From: Metapseudomonas otitidis
GTDB lineage: Bacteria > Pseudomonadota > Gammaproteobacteria > Pseudomonadales > Pseudomonadaceae
Length of the DNA: 64,000 nt
Assembly (NCBI RefSeq): GCF_900111835.1
Contig: NZ_FOJP01000005.1
Location: forward strand, 186,001 to 250,000
Direction: 5' to 3'
Under the pieces are notes generated by a model. It was not told the DNA's origin, searched no databases, and was given only the letters and a program-made list of their open reading frames with translations. This document shows positions 36,598 through 45,172 of the stretch, one piece after another; position 1 is the stretch's first letter; each line of letters starts with the position of its first letter. A program made the translations under genes and the position numbers.

Positions 36598-37302
36598 TCA
36601 CTTGCCTTGATCTGCCGCAACCGCCTGCTGGGCGACCTTGGGCGGCTGGTTGTAACGCGCCAGCAGGGCCACCAGGGTGTCCTGCGGGGTGAGGACGATT
36701 TCCACACGGCGGTTCAGGGCGCGGCCGTCCTTGCTGTCGTTGGCGGCGCGCGGCATGTCGGAGCCCACGCCCTTCAGCGACAGGCGGTCACGCTGCAGCC
36801 CGCTGAGGCGGAAGATGGCAGCCACGGCCTGGGCCCGTTCCTGGCTGAGCTGGCGGTTCTTGGCGTCGTCGCCGGACGGATCGGCATGGCCGAGCACCAG
36901 CACGCCGGTCTTGGCATCACCCTCCACCAGCTTGGCAACGCGGGACACCGGCCCGAGGGAGATCGGCAGCAGCATGCTCGGGCGGTCCGGGTTGAAGGAA
37001 CCGTCCACCGGCGCGGTGACCACCAGCACGTTGTCGCGGCGCTCCACTTCCATGCGCGAGCCCTTCACCGCTTCACGCAGGCGCGGCTCGTACTGGTCGA
37101 GCCAGGCCTGGGTGGCCTGGGTGTCGATCTTGGCGACCTTGGCCGGCTCGGCCTTCTGCTCGCCCCCACCGAACGGCCACCACCAGTGGTGGGTGCCGCT
37201 GTTCTGCGCCTGGGCCTCCGCCGGCTGCTTGTCATGGCTGAAGGTGCTGCAACCAGCAACGGTCATGCAGAGGATCAAGGTGGAGTACTTGAACAGCTTC
37301 AT
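36598..37302 (-). CDS. OmpA-family lipoprotein
   Basis: A 234-residue lipoprotein: signal MKLFKYSTLILCMTVAGC with lipobox VAGC. A short linker with HHWWWPFGGG precedes a region ending in the OmpA C-terminal peptidoglycan-binding domain (about 120-215): GVLVLGHADPSGDDAKNRQLSQERAQAV contains the Asp and the later NRRVEIVL contains the Arg that bind diaminopimelate. ATG at 37302 gives the signal peptide; the ribosome site is weak. It probably ties the outer membrane to the cell wall. Confidence 0.85.
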   Translation of the reverse strand: MKLFKYSTLILCMTVAGCSTFSHDKQPAEAQAQNSGTHHWWWPFGGGEQKAEPAKVAKIDTQATQAWLDQYEPRLREAVKGSRMEVERRDNVLVVTAPVDGSFNPDRPSMLLPISLGPVSRVAKLVEGDAKTGVLVLGHADPSGDDAKNRQLSQERAQAVAAIFRLSGLQRDRLSLKGVGSDMPRAANDSKDGRALNRRVEIVLTPQDTLVALLARYNQPPKVAQQAVAADQGK

Positions 37303-37441
37303 GGAAAGGACCCGTGACAGGAGGGGTGAAGAAAGCCGATGCGCCATCGCGTGATGGCGCATCAATCTCAGATTCAGGCTGAAATTCTGGACGCAACCCA
37401 TTAATCCGAAAAGGGATATTCGTTCCAGCTGACGAGTGGCG

Positions 37442-38590
37442 CTACAGGCAGCTGGCCAGGGTGCGTGCCAGGTGCTGGGCGCGGGGGTCCATCAGCACGT
37501 AGGGACCGAGGGTGTTGGTGACGAAGCCGAAGGCCACGTCGCGCTCCGGATCGGCGAAACCGATGGAACCGCCCGCACCCGGATGGCCGAACGCCAGGCG
37601 CCCCATGCCGTAGGTGGCATTGGGCACATCGGGCTGCTCCAGCATGCAGCCCAGGCCGAAACGGGTCTGGGTGAGCAGGGTGCGGTCGTCACCCAGGCTG
37701 TGTTCGCGGGTCAGCTCGGCCAGCAGTGCCGAGTCCAGCAGGCTGCCATCCAGCAGGCCGGCATAGAAGCCGGCCAGGCTGCGGGCATTGCCGTGGCCGT
37801 TGGCAGCCGGCTGTTGCATGCGCCGCCATTCGGGCTTGTTGGTGCTGGTCATGATCGACGGCGGGTTGGTGAAGGCACGGGTACTGAGGGCGGTGGGCTC
37901 GCTCATCATGCACTTGAGCAAGCGCTGGGCCGCCGCATCCCCCAGGTTGCCCTTGCCCCGGGCGATGTGGGCGACACGGTGGAATTCGGCATCGTCCAGG
38001 CCGACGTGGAAGTCCAGCCCCAGGGGCCGGGCCACGCGGGCCACGATGGATTCACCGGGGCCACGACCATCGGCACGGCGGATCAGTTCGCCCACCAGCC
38101 AGCCGTAGGTGATGGGCGCGTAGCCATGGCCCTCGCCCGGCGTCCACCAGGGCTGCTCGGCGGCCAGGGCGGTCGTCATGGCGTCCCAGTCGTAGAGCGC
38201 CTCGGCCGGCAATGGCTCGCGGATCGCCGGCAAGCCGGCACGATGGCTGAGCAGGTGGCGCAGGGTGATGCGCTCCTTGCCGGCGGCAGCGAACTCCGGC
38301 CACAGGCGGGCGACCGGCGCATCGAGGTCGAGCTTGCCCTCCCCCACCAGCTGCAGGGCGGTGACGGCGGCATAGGTCTTGGTGCAGGAGAAGAGGTTCA
38401 GCAGGGTGTCGCTGTGCCAGGCCTGCTGGCCGTCCTTGTCGGCGGTGCCGGCCCACAGGTCGAGCACGGTCTCCCCGCCCACCTGCACGCACAGCGCGGC
38501 CCCGCGCTCCTGGGAGCCCTCGAACAGGGCGGCGAACTGGTCGCGCACCGCTTCGAAACGCAAGTCGAAGTAACCCTGGATCTGCACCAT
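37442..38590 (-). CDS. Serine hydrolase with beta-lactamase fold (EstB-like)
   Basis: A 382-residue enzyme of the class C beta-lactamase/penicillin-binding-protein fold. The nucleophile motif SxxK is Ser68-Cys-Thr-Lys71 in NLFSCTKTYA. The base Tyr is likely in APITYGWLVGEL and the third motif is GHPGAGGSIGF (HPG in place of KTG), typical of esterases of family VIII and not of true beta-lactamases. No signal peptide, so cytoplasmic. ATG at 38590 is preferred over a GTG one codon earlier. Likely an esterase; substrate unknown. Confidence 0.83.
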   Translation of the reverse strand: MVQIQGYFDLRFEAVRDQFAALFEGSQERGAALCVQVGGETVLDLWAGTADKDGQQAWHSDTLLNLFSCTKTYAAVTALQLVGEGKLDLDAPVARLWPEFAAAGKERITLRHLLSHRAGLPAIREPLPAEALYDWDAMTTALAAEQPWWTPGEGHGYAPITYGWLVGELIRRADGRGPGESIVARVARPLGLDFHVGLDDAEFHRVAHIARGKGNLGDAAAQRLLKCMMSEPTALSTRAFTNPPSIMTSTNKPEWRRMQQPAANGHGNARSLAGFYAGLLDGSLLDSALLAELTREHSLGDDRTLLTQTRFGLGCMLEQPDVPNATYGMGRLAFGHPGAGGSIGFADPERDVAFGFVTNTLGPYVLMDPRAQHLARTLASCL

Positions 38591-38601
38591 CACTCTCCTT
38601 C

Positions 38602-38640
38602 AAAAAAGACGACGGCGGCATTGTTGCCATGCCGCCGTCT
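38602..38640 (-). terminator. Terminator of the GH50-like gene
   Basis: A 10-bp stem (38611-38620 with 38630-38639), 9-base loop, followed on the minus strand by GTC and six T. It overlaps the leader of the downstream serine hydrolase gene. Confidence 0.85.
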
Positions 38641-38675
38641 GCTGTGAACCCCGCTGAAGTTCGGCGCGGGTGGCC

Positions 38676-41108
38676 TCAGTTCGCAGCGGGTTGTGCCGGC
38701 GCTGCATCCTTGGCTTCGGGTGCAGGCTGGGTCGGCGCAGGGCTGGACGCCTCGGGCTTCGGCGCTTCGCTGGCCTCAGGCTCGGCCTTGGGTGCCTCGG
38801 CTTTCGGCGCCTCGGGCTTCGGGGCTTCCGGCTTGGCGGCTTCAGGCTTGGGTGCCTGGGCCTTCGGCGTCTCGGGCTTGGCGGGCGCTGCCTTCGGTGC
38901 GCTGGCCGGCTGCTTGGCCGACTCGTTCGCTGCCGGAGCGGGAGCGGCCAGTTGCGCGGCGATGTCGAGGTTGGTCTTGCGCACCGACTTGACGAAGCCC
39001 TCGTAGGGGCGGTCAGTAATGGCCACCAGGCCGAGGTGGCCGTTCTCGCCATCCAGCAGGCGGCCGCTGGCGGGCTGGTCGAGGTACTGGAACCAGTGGG
39101 CACCGACGATCAGCGGTTCCTCCAGGGCCTTCTTCAGGAAGTTGGCGTAGGCCGGGCCACGCTCCTCTTCCTTGTAGACCTCGGAGACACCGCCCCAGAA
39201 CGGGCCCCGGTCGCGGGAACCGAAGTGGAACTCGGTGACCAGCAGCGGCTTGTCCAGCTTGCGCAGGAACTCGAAGTCATGCCCCTGCTGCGGCTCGCGG
39301 GTGTAGAAGTTGAAGCTGAGCACGTCGCAATACTGGGCGCATGACTCCACGGCCTCCGGCACGGTGGCGGCGAAGCGTCCGCCCAGCAGCAGGTGGTTCG
39401 GTGCGTGCCACTTCATCGACTCGGCGATGGTCTTGAAGTAGGTGTCGGCGAAGAAGCGCTGGAAGCGCTTGAGGTCTTCCTCGATGGCCGGGTGCTCGGG
39501 ATTGGGCAGCGGTGCCTCGAAGCCCGGGTCCTCCATCAGCTCCCAGGCCGGCAGCTCGATGCCCCAGGCCTGGGACAGGCCCTGCTGGTTGCGGTACTTG
39601 TCGCGCAGCTGCTTGAGGAAGGCACGCTTGGCCGGCACGTCGGTGGTCAGGCGCAGGGTGCCGTAGGCCAGGGCGTAGCGGGACTTGGGATCGCTGCCGG
39701 GGCCGGCCCAGGCCAGCTCGTTGTCGGCGAAGTAGCCGATCAGCCAGGGGTCGTCGCGGTGGTCACGGGCGGCAATGGCAATCGCCCGCTCGGCCGCCAT
39801 GGCGAAGCGCGGGTCGAACGGGTCGGGCATGCCGCCCCACCAGTCGAGGCCGGTGCTGATGGTGGCGAAATCGCCATGGATCGACAGCGGCAGGGTGTAG
39901 GGCATGCGCTGGGCGGTGCCGAATTCGCCGGCGCTCCAGTTGCCCACGGTGTTGAAGCCCCAGGCTTTCAGGCGATCCAGGCTGTGTTCGACCCAGCGCG
40001 CAGGCTCCTGCGGGCCGTAGGTGCGCTCCAGGTTGGCCCGGTAGAAGTCGTACCAGCGACCATGGTCGAAGGCCCGCCCCTTGTTGGAGCCGGTCTCGCG
40101 GCGGCTGTCGCCGTTGCCGTACCAGTTGGCGAGGGGTTCACCGTCCTTGGGCAGCGCGGTGAACATGCCCTCGCGGCCTTCGACGTAGGTCTGGCTGTTG
40201 TCCGGGGTGACGGTGTTGACACCCAGGGAGAAGAACGGGTGGCCTTCGGGAGAGACCAGGTACCAGCGCCCCTCACGCTTCTCGGTGCGGAAGAACCCGC
40301 TGGCCTCGAAGCTCGGGCCACCGAGCCAACCACCGTAGGCGTCCTGCTCGGGCAGCTTGGCCTTCCATTCCTCCAGTTGCTTGCGCTCCTTCTCGGCGGC
40401 CGCCTTGAGCTGCTCGTCGCTCTTGACCTTCTCCGGCCAGTCGGCGCGGGTGTACTGGCCGTAGGCATCGATCAGGCCGGCGTAGAAATCAGCCTGGGGG
40501 TTCTTGTCCTCGGTGCCGAAGCGGCCCAGCAGGATGTTCTGCGCCGCGTCCGGGTGCTCCAGGGAAAGGGTCACGGCGGTGACCTTGGACAGGTCCAGCT
40601 CGCCTTCCACCTCGGTGGCCAGCAGGTAGCGCTTGCCATCCTTCACCCAGGGCTGGGGCGGCGCGGCGCGCATGCCCTGGGCACGGGGCGAGGTGGCGGC
40701 CAGGGGCAGCAGCAGGGTCTGGGCAGGGCCGGCCGGCAGGGCGATGCGGCTGCGCAAGGTCTTGCCGTCGGCGCTTTCGACGGTGACGTCGAGGGTGATG
40801 GCCCAGTCCTGGGCACTTTGCAGGCGCAGGCTCATGACACCGGCCTGGCTCCAGTCCCAGGTGCCGTTCTGCGGCGCCAGGCGCAGGCTGGGCTTCTCGG
40901 CCGGGTTGAAGGTCAGGCGACGTAGCACCTCGCCCTCGGGCGTGGTTTCCGCGGTGACGCTGGGCAGGGCAGCGTCCTGGGTGGTGACGGTGACAGCGTC
41001 CAGCGGACGCACGAAATTGAACAGCGTGTCGGCCTGGACGGAGGCGCTCATGCCGGCCAGGGCCAGCACGATGGGCAGCAGGCGTGCCGATTTTGGTGTC
41101 GAGAACAT
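38676..41108 (-). CDS. Secreted GH50/GH42-like glycoside hydrolase with Pro/Ala/Lys/Glu tail
   Basis: An 810-residue exported protein. A Sec signal (MFSTPKSARLLPIVLALAG, cut after SVQA) is followed by a beta-sandwich-like N-terminal part (about 30-230) and a (beta/alpha)8 catalytic region (about 240-690) as in GH50 beta-agarases. Probable acid/base Glu in GYFADNELAW and nucleophile Glu in LLVTEFHFGSRDRGPFWGG; FQYLDQP closes the barrel. The last 95 residues are low-complexity, repeats of KPEAAKPEAPKAEAP, a flexible spacer like those crossing the periplasm or binding surfaces. Substrate is not known; a Pseudomonas exopolysaccharide is more likely than agar. ATG at 41108; a TTG five codons earlier is possible. 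Confidence 0.8.
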   Translation of the reverse strand: MFSTPKSARLLPIVLALAGMSASVQADTLFNFVRPLDAVTVTTQDAALPSVTAETTPEGEVLRRLTFNPAEKPSLRLAPQNGTWDWSQAGVMSLRLQSAQDWAITLDVTVESADGKTLRSRIALPAGPAQTLLLPLAATSPRAQGMRAAPPQPWVKDGKRYLLATEVEGELDLSKVTAVTLSLEHPDAAQNILLGRFGTEDKNPQADFYAGLIDAYGQYTRADWPEKVKSDEQLKAAAEKERKQLEEWKAKLPEQDAYGGWLGGPSFEASGFFRTEKREGRWYLVSPEGHPFFSLGVNTVTPDNSQTYVEGREGMFTALPKDGEPLANWYGNGDSRRETGSNKGRAFDHGRWYDFYRANLERTYGPQEPARWVEHSLDRLKAWGFNTVGNWSAGEFGTAQRMPYTLPLSIHGDFATISTGLDWWGGMPDPFDPRFAMAAERAIAIAARDHRDDPWLIGYFADNELAWAGPGSDPKSRYALAYGTLRLTTDVPAKRAFLKQLRDKYRNQQGLSQAWGIELPAWELMEDPGFEAPLPNPEHPAIEEDLKRFQRFFADTYFKTIAESMKWHAPNHLLLGGRFAATVPEAVESCAQYCDVLSFNFYTREPQQGHDFEFLRKLDKPLLVTEFHFGSRDRGPFWGGVSEVYKEEERGPAYANFLKKALEEPLIVGAHWFQYLDQPASGRLLDGENGHLGLVAITDRPYEGFVKSVRKTNLDIAAQLAAPAPAANESAKQPASAPKAAPAKPETPKAQAPKPEAAKPEAPKPEAPKAEAPKAEPEASEAPKPEASSPAPTQPAPEAKDAAPAQPAAN

Positions 41109-41216
41109 CAAGCCGATCCCCAAGAAAAGTCAGTGCATAGACAACGGATCCGGCGAATGTTGCCGCTGATCGAGCGATCCGTGTCCGCGCGAGCGGGCAA
41201 TGATCGCAGAGGCAAG

Positions 41217-41235
41217 CCCGGCGTCAAGCGCCGGG
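41217..41235 (-). terminator. Hairpin after dinG
   Basis: Stem CCCGGCG/CGCCGGG (41217-41223 with 41229-41235) around TCAAG, 10 bp past the dinG stop on the minus strand, with only a weak T content afterwards. Confidence 0.4.
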
Positions 41236-41245
41236 GACCGTCCGG

Positions 41246-43390
41246 TCATTCGATCTCGCGTCGGAAGGGGGGGAGCGCGTTGAGGATGGCCTTGCCATAA
41301 CGCTGGGTGACCACCCGGCGATCCAGCAGGGTGATGGTGCCGCGGTCGCTTTCAGTACGCAGCAGGCGACCACAGGCCTGCACCAGGCGCAGGGAGGCAT
41401 CGGGCACGGCGATCTCCATGAAGGGGTTGCCGCCACGGGCCTCGATCCACTCGGCCAGGGCCGCTTCCACCGGGTCATCCGGCACCGCGAAGGGGATCTT
41501 GGCGATCACCACGTGCTCGCAGTAGGCACCCGGCAGGTCCACACCCTCGGCGAAGGACGCCAGACCGAACAGCACGCTGGGCTCGCCGTCGTCCACCCGG
41601 GCCTTGTGCTTGTTGAGGGTCTCCTGCTTGGACAGGTTGCCCTGGATCAGCACCCGCTTGCGCCAGTCGCGCTCCAGCCCGTCGAACACGTCCTGCATCT
41701 GCCGGCGCGAGGCGAACAGCACCAGGGTGCCCCGGGCGCCGTCCACCAGGCGTGGCAGCTCGCGGGTGATGGCGGCGGTGTGGGCGGCGGCGTCACGGGG
41801 GTCGGCCTTGAGGTCCGGCACTCGCAGCAGGCCGGCATCGGCATGGTGGAAGGGGCTGGGCACCACGGCCGTGACCGACTGCCGCGGCAGGCCGGCGCGC
41901 ATGCGATAGCGGTCGAAGGTGCCGAGCGCGGTGAGGGTCGCCGAGGTCACCAGGGCGCCGTGGGCAACGTTCCACAGGTTCCGCCGCAGGGTCTCGGCGG
42001 CGAGGATCGGGCTGGCGTTGACCTCGATGTCGTAGGCCGCGCCGAACTCGGCGAGGGTCAGCCAGCGCGCCATGGGCGGGCTTTCCTCCGGGTCCTCGGT
42101 GGTGAAGGCGGTCCACAGCTCCCAGTTGTTCTGGGCGCGGGTCTGCAGGCTGCCGAACAGCGGGTACCACTCCTCGGCCTGCTGGCTGGAGAGGCCGTTG
42201 GCACCCTCCCCGTCCATGGCTTCCTTGAGCAGTTCGGCCAGGCGGGTGAACAGGTCGTTGAGCTTGGCGAAGCCTTTCTTCAGCTCGATGCCCATCTCCA
42301 CCAGGTGCTCCGGCACCACGCCGCCCTCGAAGCGGTGGCGCGGGCGCTCGCGGCCTTCCATGTCTTCGCCGGCCCGGAAGTCGGCCAGCTCTTCGCAAGC
42401 GGTGAACATGAATTGCTGCTGGGCCCGGATCTCCCGCGCCAGCTCGGGCACGTTCTCGATCAGGCGGCCCATGTCCCCCGGCAGCGGGTGCTGGGCCAGC
42501 AGCTTGGTGAGGTTCTTGGCCACCGTCTCCAGCCAGTCGGCGGTGGAGCGCAGGCGGGTGTAGTGGGCGAAGTGGCCGATGGCCTTGTCCGGAAGGTGGT
42601 GGCCCTCGTCGAACACGTAGAGGGTTTCGCGCGGGTCGGGCAGCACAGCGCCACCGCCCAGGGCGAGGTCGGCCAGGACCATGTCGTGGTTGGTGACGAT
42701 CACGTCCACCTTGGTCATGCCCTCGCGCGCCTTGTAGAAGGCACATTGCTGGAAGTTGGGGCAATGGCGCTTGGTGCACTGGCTGTGGTCGGTGGTGACG
42801 CGGGCCCAGTCCTGGTCCTCGATGGCCTCGGGCCAGGAATCACGGTCGCCGTCCCAGCGGTTGCCGGCCAGGCGCTCGATCATCTGGTTGAGCAGCTTCT
42901 GGCTGCTCTCGTCGACGTCGATGCGGAAGCCTTCCTCGGCGAACAGCTGCGCGGTGGCGCTCTGCGCCTGGCCGTCCTGCAGCAGCATGTCGAGCTTGGA
43001 CAAGCACAGGTAGCGGCCGCGCCCCTTGGCCAGGGCGAAGCTGAAATTCAGCCCGCTGTTGCGGATCAGGTCGGGCAGGTCCTTGTGGACGATCTGCTCC
43101 TGCAGGGCCACGGTGGCCGTGGCGATCACCAGCCGCTTGCCCGCCGCCTTGGCCGAGGGAATCGCCGCCAGGCTGTAGGCCACGGTCTTGCCGGTACCGG
43201 TGCCGGCCTCCACCGCCACCACCGCCGGCTCGCCCTGGCGGTGCCCTTCGTCATCCTGGGGGATGGCGCCGAGCACCTTGGCCACCTCGGCGATCATCAG
43301 GCGCTGCCCATAGCGGGCCTTGAGCCCCTTGGCTTCGAGGAAACGGGAGTAGGCCCCCTGGATCTGGGACTTGAGTTCGGTGCTGAGCAT
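41246..43390 (-). CDS. dinG: ATP-dependent DNA helicase DinG
   Basis: A 714-residue superfamily 2 iron-sulfur helicase (XPD-like) that unwinds R-loops, D-loops and G-quadruplex in DNA repair. Walker A EAGTGTGKT (Lys68); four Cys for the 4Fe-4S cluster in RYLCLSK and QCTKRHCPNFQQC; DEAH-type box FDEGHHL; motif VI VQACGRLLRTESDRG near the end. ATG at 43390 at the start of MLSTELKSQIQGAY. Divergent from a CopD-like membrane gene. No convincing LexA box was seen in the short upstream region. Confidence 0.95.
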   Translation of the reverse strand: MLSTELKSQIQGAYSRFLEAKGLKARYGQRLMIAEVAKVLGAIPQDDEGHRQGEPAVVAVEAGTGTGKTVAYSLAAIPSAKAAGKRLVIATATVALQEQIVHKDLPDLIRNSGLNFSFALAKGRGRYLCLSKLDMLLQDGQAQSATAQLFAEEGFRIDVDESSQKLLNQMIERLAGNRWDGDRDSWPEAIEDQDWARVTTDHSQCTKRHCPNFQQCAFYKAREGMTKVDVIVTNHDMVLADLALGGGAVLPDPRETLYVFDEGHHLPDKAIGHFAHYTRLRSTADWLETVAKNLTKLLAQHPLPGDMGRLIENVPELAREIRAQQQFMFTACEELADFRAGEDMEGRERPRHRFEGGVVPEHLVEMGIELKKGFAKLNDLFTRLAELLKEAMDGEGANGLSSQQAEEWYPLFGSLQTRAQNNWELWTAFTTEDPEESPPMARWLTLAEFGAAYDIEVNASPILAAETLRRNLWNVAHGALVTSATLTALGTFDRYRMRAGLPRQSVTAVVPSPFHHADAGLLRVPDLKADPRDAAAHTAAITRELPRLVDGARGTLVLFASRRQMQDVFDGLERDWRKRVLIQGNLSKQETLNKHKARVDDGEPSVLFGLASFAEGVDLPGAYCEHVVIAKIPFAVPDDPVEAALAEWIEARGGNPFMEIAVPDASLRLVQACGRLLRTESDRGTITLLDRRVVTQRYGKAILNALPPFRREIE

Positions 43391-43484
43391 GGGGAGGTTG
43401 CGGACGCCGGAGAGCTGGATAAATTTTCAGTACTTTAACAGGGCGGCTATCATACCGCGCCCTGTTTCCGACTGGAGAAACCCG

Positions 43485-43949
43485 ATGACGCCCTTCGCCG
43501 CGCTCTACGCTGCCCACGTCCTCGCCGCCCTGGTGTGGGTCGGCGGCATGTTCTTCGCCTGGATGGTGCTGCGCCCGGCGGCCGTGACCACGCTGCAACC
43601 GCCAGAGCGCCTGAAGCTGTGGATCGAGGTGTTCCGCCGATTCTTCGTCTGGGTCTGGGTCGCCGTGCTGGCGCTGCCGCTGAGCGGAGTGGGGATGATG
43701 CACCTGCGCTTCGCCGGCTTCGACGGCTCGCCGCGCTACGTGCACATCATGGTGGGCCTGTACCTGGCGATGCTGGCGCTGTTCCTGCGGGTCAGCCTGC
43801 TGCAGCTACCGGAACTGAAGCGCGCCGTGGCGGCGGAAGACTGGCCAGCCGGCGGCGCAGCCCTGGGGCGCATCCGTCGGCTGGTGGGGATCAACCTGCT
43901 GCTGGGGCTGCTGCTGGTGGCCATCGCCGCCGCCCGCCCCAGCTTCTGA
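43485..43949 (+). CDS. CopD-family integral membrane protein
   Basis: A 154-residue protein with four predicted helices (about 3-27, 45-68, 77-100, 125-148). AAHVLAALVWVGGMFFAWMVLRP and HIMVGLYLAMLALFLRV are typical of CopD/YhhN-like conserved membrane proteins; the His in helix 1 and the helix 3 His may bind heme or metal. ATG at 43485 follows GGAGA. Function unknown. Confidence 0.8.
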   Translation: MTPFAALYAAHVLAALVWVGGMFFAWMVLRPAAVTTLQPPERLKLWIEVFRRFFVWVWVAVLALPLSGVGMMHLRFAGFDGSPRYVHIMVGLYLAMLALFLRVSLLQLPELKRAVAAEDWPAGGAALGRIRRLVGINLLLGLLLVAIAAARPSF

Positions 43950-43951
43950 GG

Positions 43952-44713
43952 TCAGTAGCGCACCACGTCCATGCGACCGTTCGTGCCGGCCGGGCCTGCC
44001 TGCCCCGGCTGGCCGGCGCGGCCTTTCTGGCCACGGTCGGTGCTGTAGACCAGGCAGCCCTTGGCGGCACCACCCGCACCGGGGGCACCGGCCTCACCGG
44101 CCGGCCCACCGGCACCGCCCTCGACCCGGGCCCGCACCTGCTCCAGCGGGAAGTCCTGGGCCACTTCCAGGCGAATGTGCCCGCCCTTGCCCCCTTCCCC
44201 GCCGTTGCCGCCGTTCTGGCCATCGTGGCCCCGGCTGGCCTGGCCCCAGAGGCAGCCACCGGGCTTGCCATCGGCACCGGCCAGGCCGCTGTAGCCCGGT
44301 GCACCGATGCCGCCGCGTACATCCACGGTGAGCTCGTCGACGGCGACGGTGCCGAGGCGCAGGGTCAGGTCGCGGCCGTCGCTGGCCGGCTTCTTCATGC
44401 TGCCGGCTGCGCCGGAGGCGGTGATGTGGCCGCCGGTGGCGATCTCGCCCTGGGTGACTTCCAGGCGGAAGGGCTGATCAGCCGAGGCAATGCCGATGCG
44501 CGCATCACGCCCCATGCGCAACTCGCCCACCTTGAGTTCGGTGATGCTGGCGGGCACCACGAGGGTGCCGTGGTCGGCAATCACCACGCGATCGAGGCTG
44601 AGGGTGCCGGTCAGGGCCGGCAGCTTGATGAAGCTGTTGGTGTCGACGGTCACGCTGGTTTCAGCGAGGGCCAGCGGGCTGGCCAGCAGGGCGAGGAGAC
44701 AGAGTCTACGCAT
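43952..44713 (-). CDS. Exported collagen-like protein
   Basis: A 253-residue protein with signal peptide MRRLCLLALLASPLALA. The first half (about 20-125) is a beta-rich, possibly beta-helical region (LSLDRVVIADHGTLVVPASITELKVGELRMG). The second half (about 130-250) is rich in Gly-X-Y triplets such as GLAGADGKPGG, GHDGQNGGNGGEGGKGG and GQKGRAGQPGQAGPAGTNG. It contains two Cys (GGCLWG, KGCLVY). A cell-surface or periplasmic structural role is inferred. Its start overlaps the DUF1145 gene stop. Confidence 0.75.
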   Translation of the reverse strand: MRRLCLLALLASPLALAETSVTVDTNSFIKLPALTGTLSLDRVVIADHGTLVVPASITELKVGELRMGRDARIGIASADQPFRLEVTQGEIATGGHITASGAAGSMKKPASDGRDLTLRLGTVAVDELTVDVRGGIGAPGYSGLAGADGKPGGCLWGQASRGHDGQNGGNGGEGGKGGHIRLEVAQDFPLEQVRARVEGGAGGPAGEAGAPGAGGAAKGCLVYSTDRGQKGRAGQPGQAGPAGTNGRMDVVRY

Positions 44714-44975
44714 GGCTGGCCTCCTGCTTCGGCAGTCCGGCCAGGTGGAACACGCCGAAGAGCATCAGTTGCAGGCGGTCCCGCCAGGGGTGCGGCCGTG
44801 CCCGGAGCTGGGCGTTGTAGAGCAGCGCTTCCAGCACATGCAGCCCGAGCACCAGCAGGGCGAGGCCATTGAGCAGTGTGGAGAAGGGTCGAGCGAAGGG
44901 TTCGAACAGATTGGCCAGCACCGCCAGCCAGAACAGCAGGGCAACGGACTTGCCCACCCCCAGGAATAATTTCAT
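44706..44975 (-). CDS. DUF1145 family membrane protein (YhhL-like)
   Basis: An 89-residue membrane protein with two to three helices (about 8-27, 33-55, 68-80). Family pattern KSVALLFWLAVLANLFEPFARPFSTLLNGLALLVLGLHVLEALLY. ATG at 44975 follows AGGGGGTG. It overlaps the collagen-like gene by 8 bp, so both are co-translated. Function unknown. Confidence 0.8.
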   Translation of the reverse strand: MKLFLGVGKSVALLFWLAVLANLFEPFARPFSTLLNGLALLVLGLHVLEALLYNAQLRARPHPWRDRLQLMLFGVFHLAGLPKQEASHA

Positions 44976-45129
44976 GTCACCCCCTTTGTTTTTCTAGTGG
45001 GGCGACCTTACCCCTAACGTCGCCGCAGCCAAATACCCCCGCCGAAATAAAGTTGCAGCGACGGACCTCCTGTCCTGGCGACCTTTGCGCCTCCCTTCAT
45101 AAGCCAGATACCGGCGGTTGATAACAGGC

Positions 45130-45156
45130 AAAAAGAAGGGGCCTGCCGGCCCCTTC
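45130..45156 (-). terminator. Terminator of the first tandem OmpA-like gene
   Basis: A perfect 9-bp stem (45135-45143 with 45148-45156), TGCC loop, and five T on the minus strand, 17 bp past the stop. The remainder of the gap to 44976 is AT-richer than average and shows no gene. Confidence 0.9.
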
Positions 45157-45172
45157 GATGGTCTGACATGTT

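Noticed and set aside
37442-38590. Antibiotic-resistance beta-lactamase
   Set aside because: The protein has SxxK, but HPG replaces KTG and there is no signal peptide, so a cytosolic esterase is more likely.
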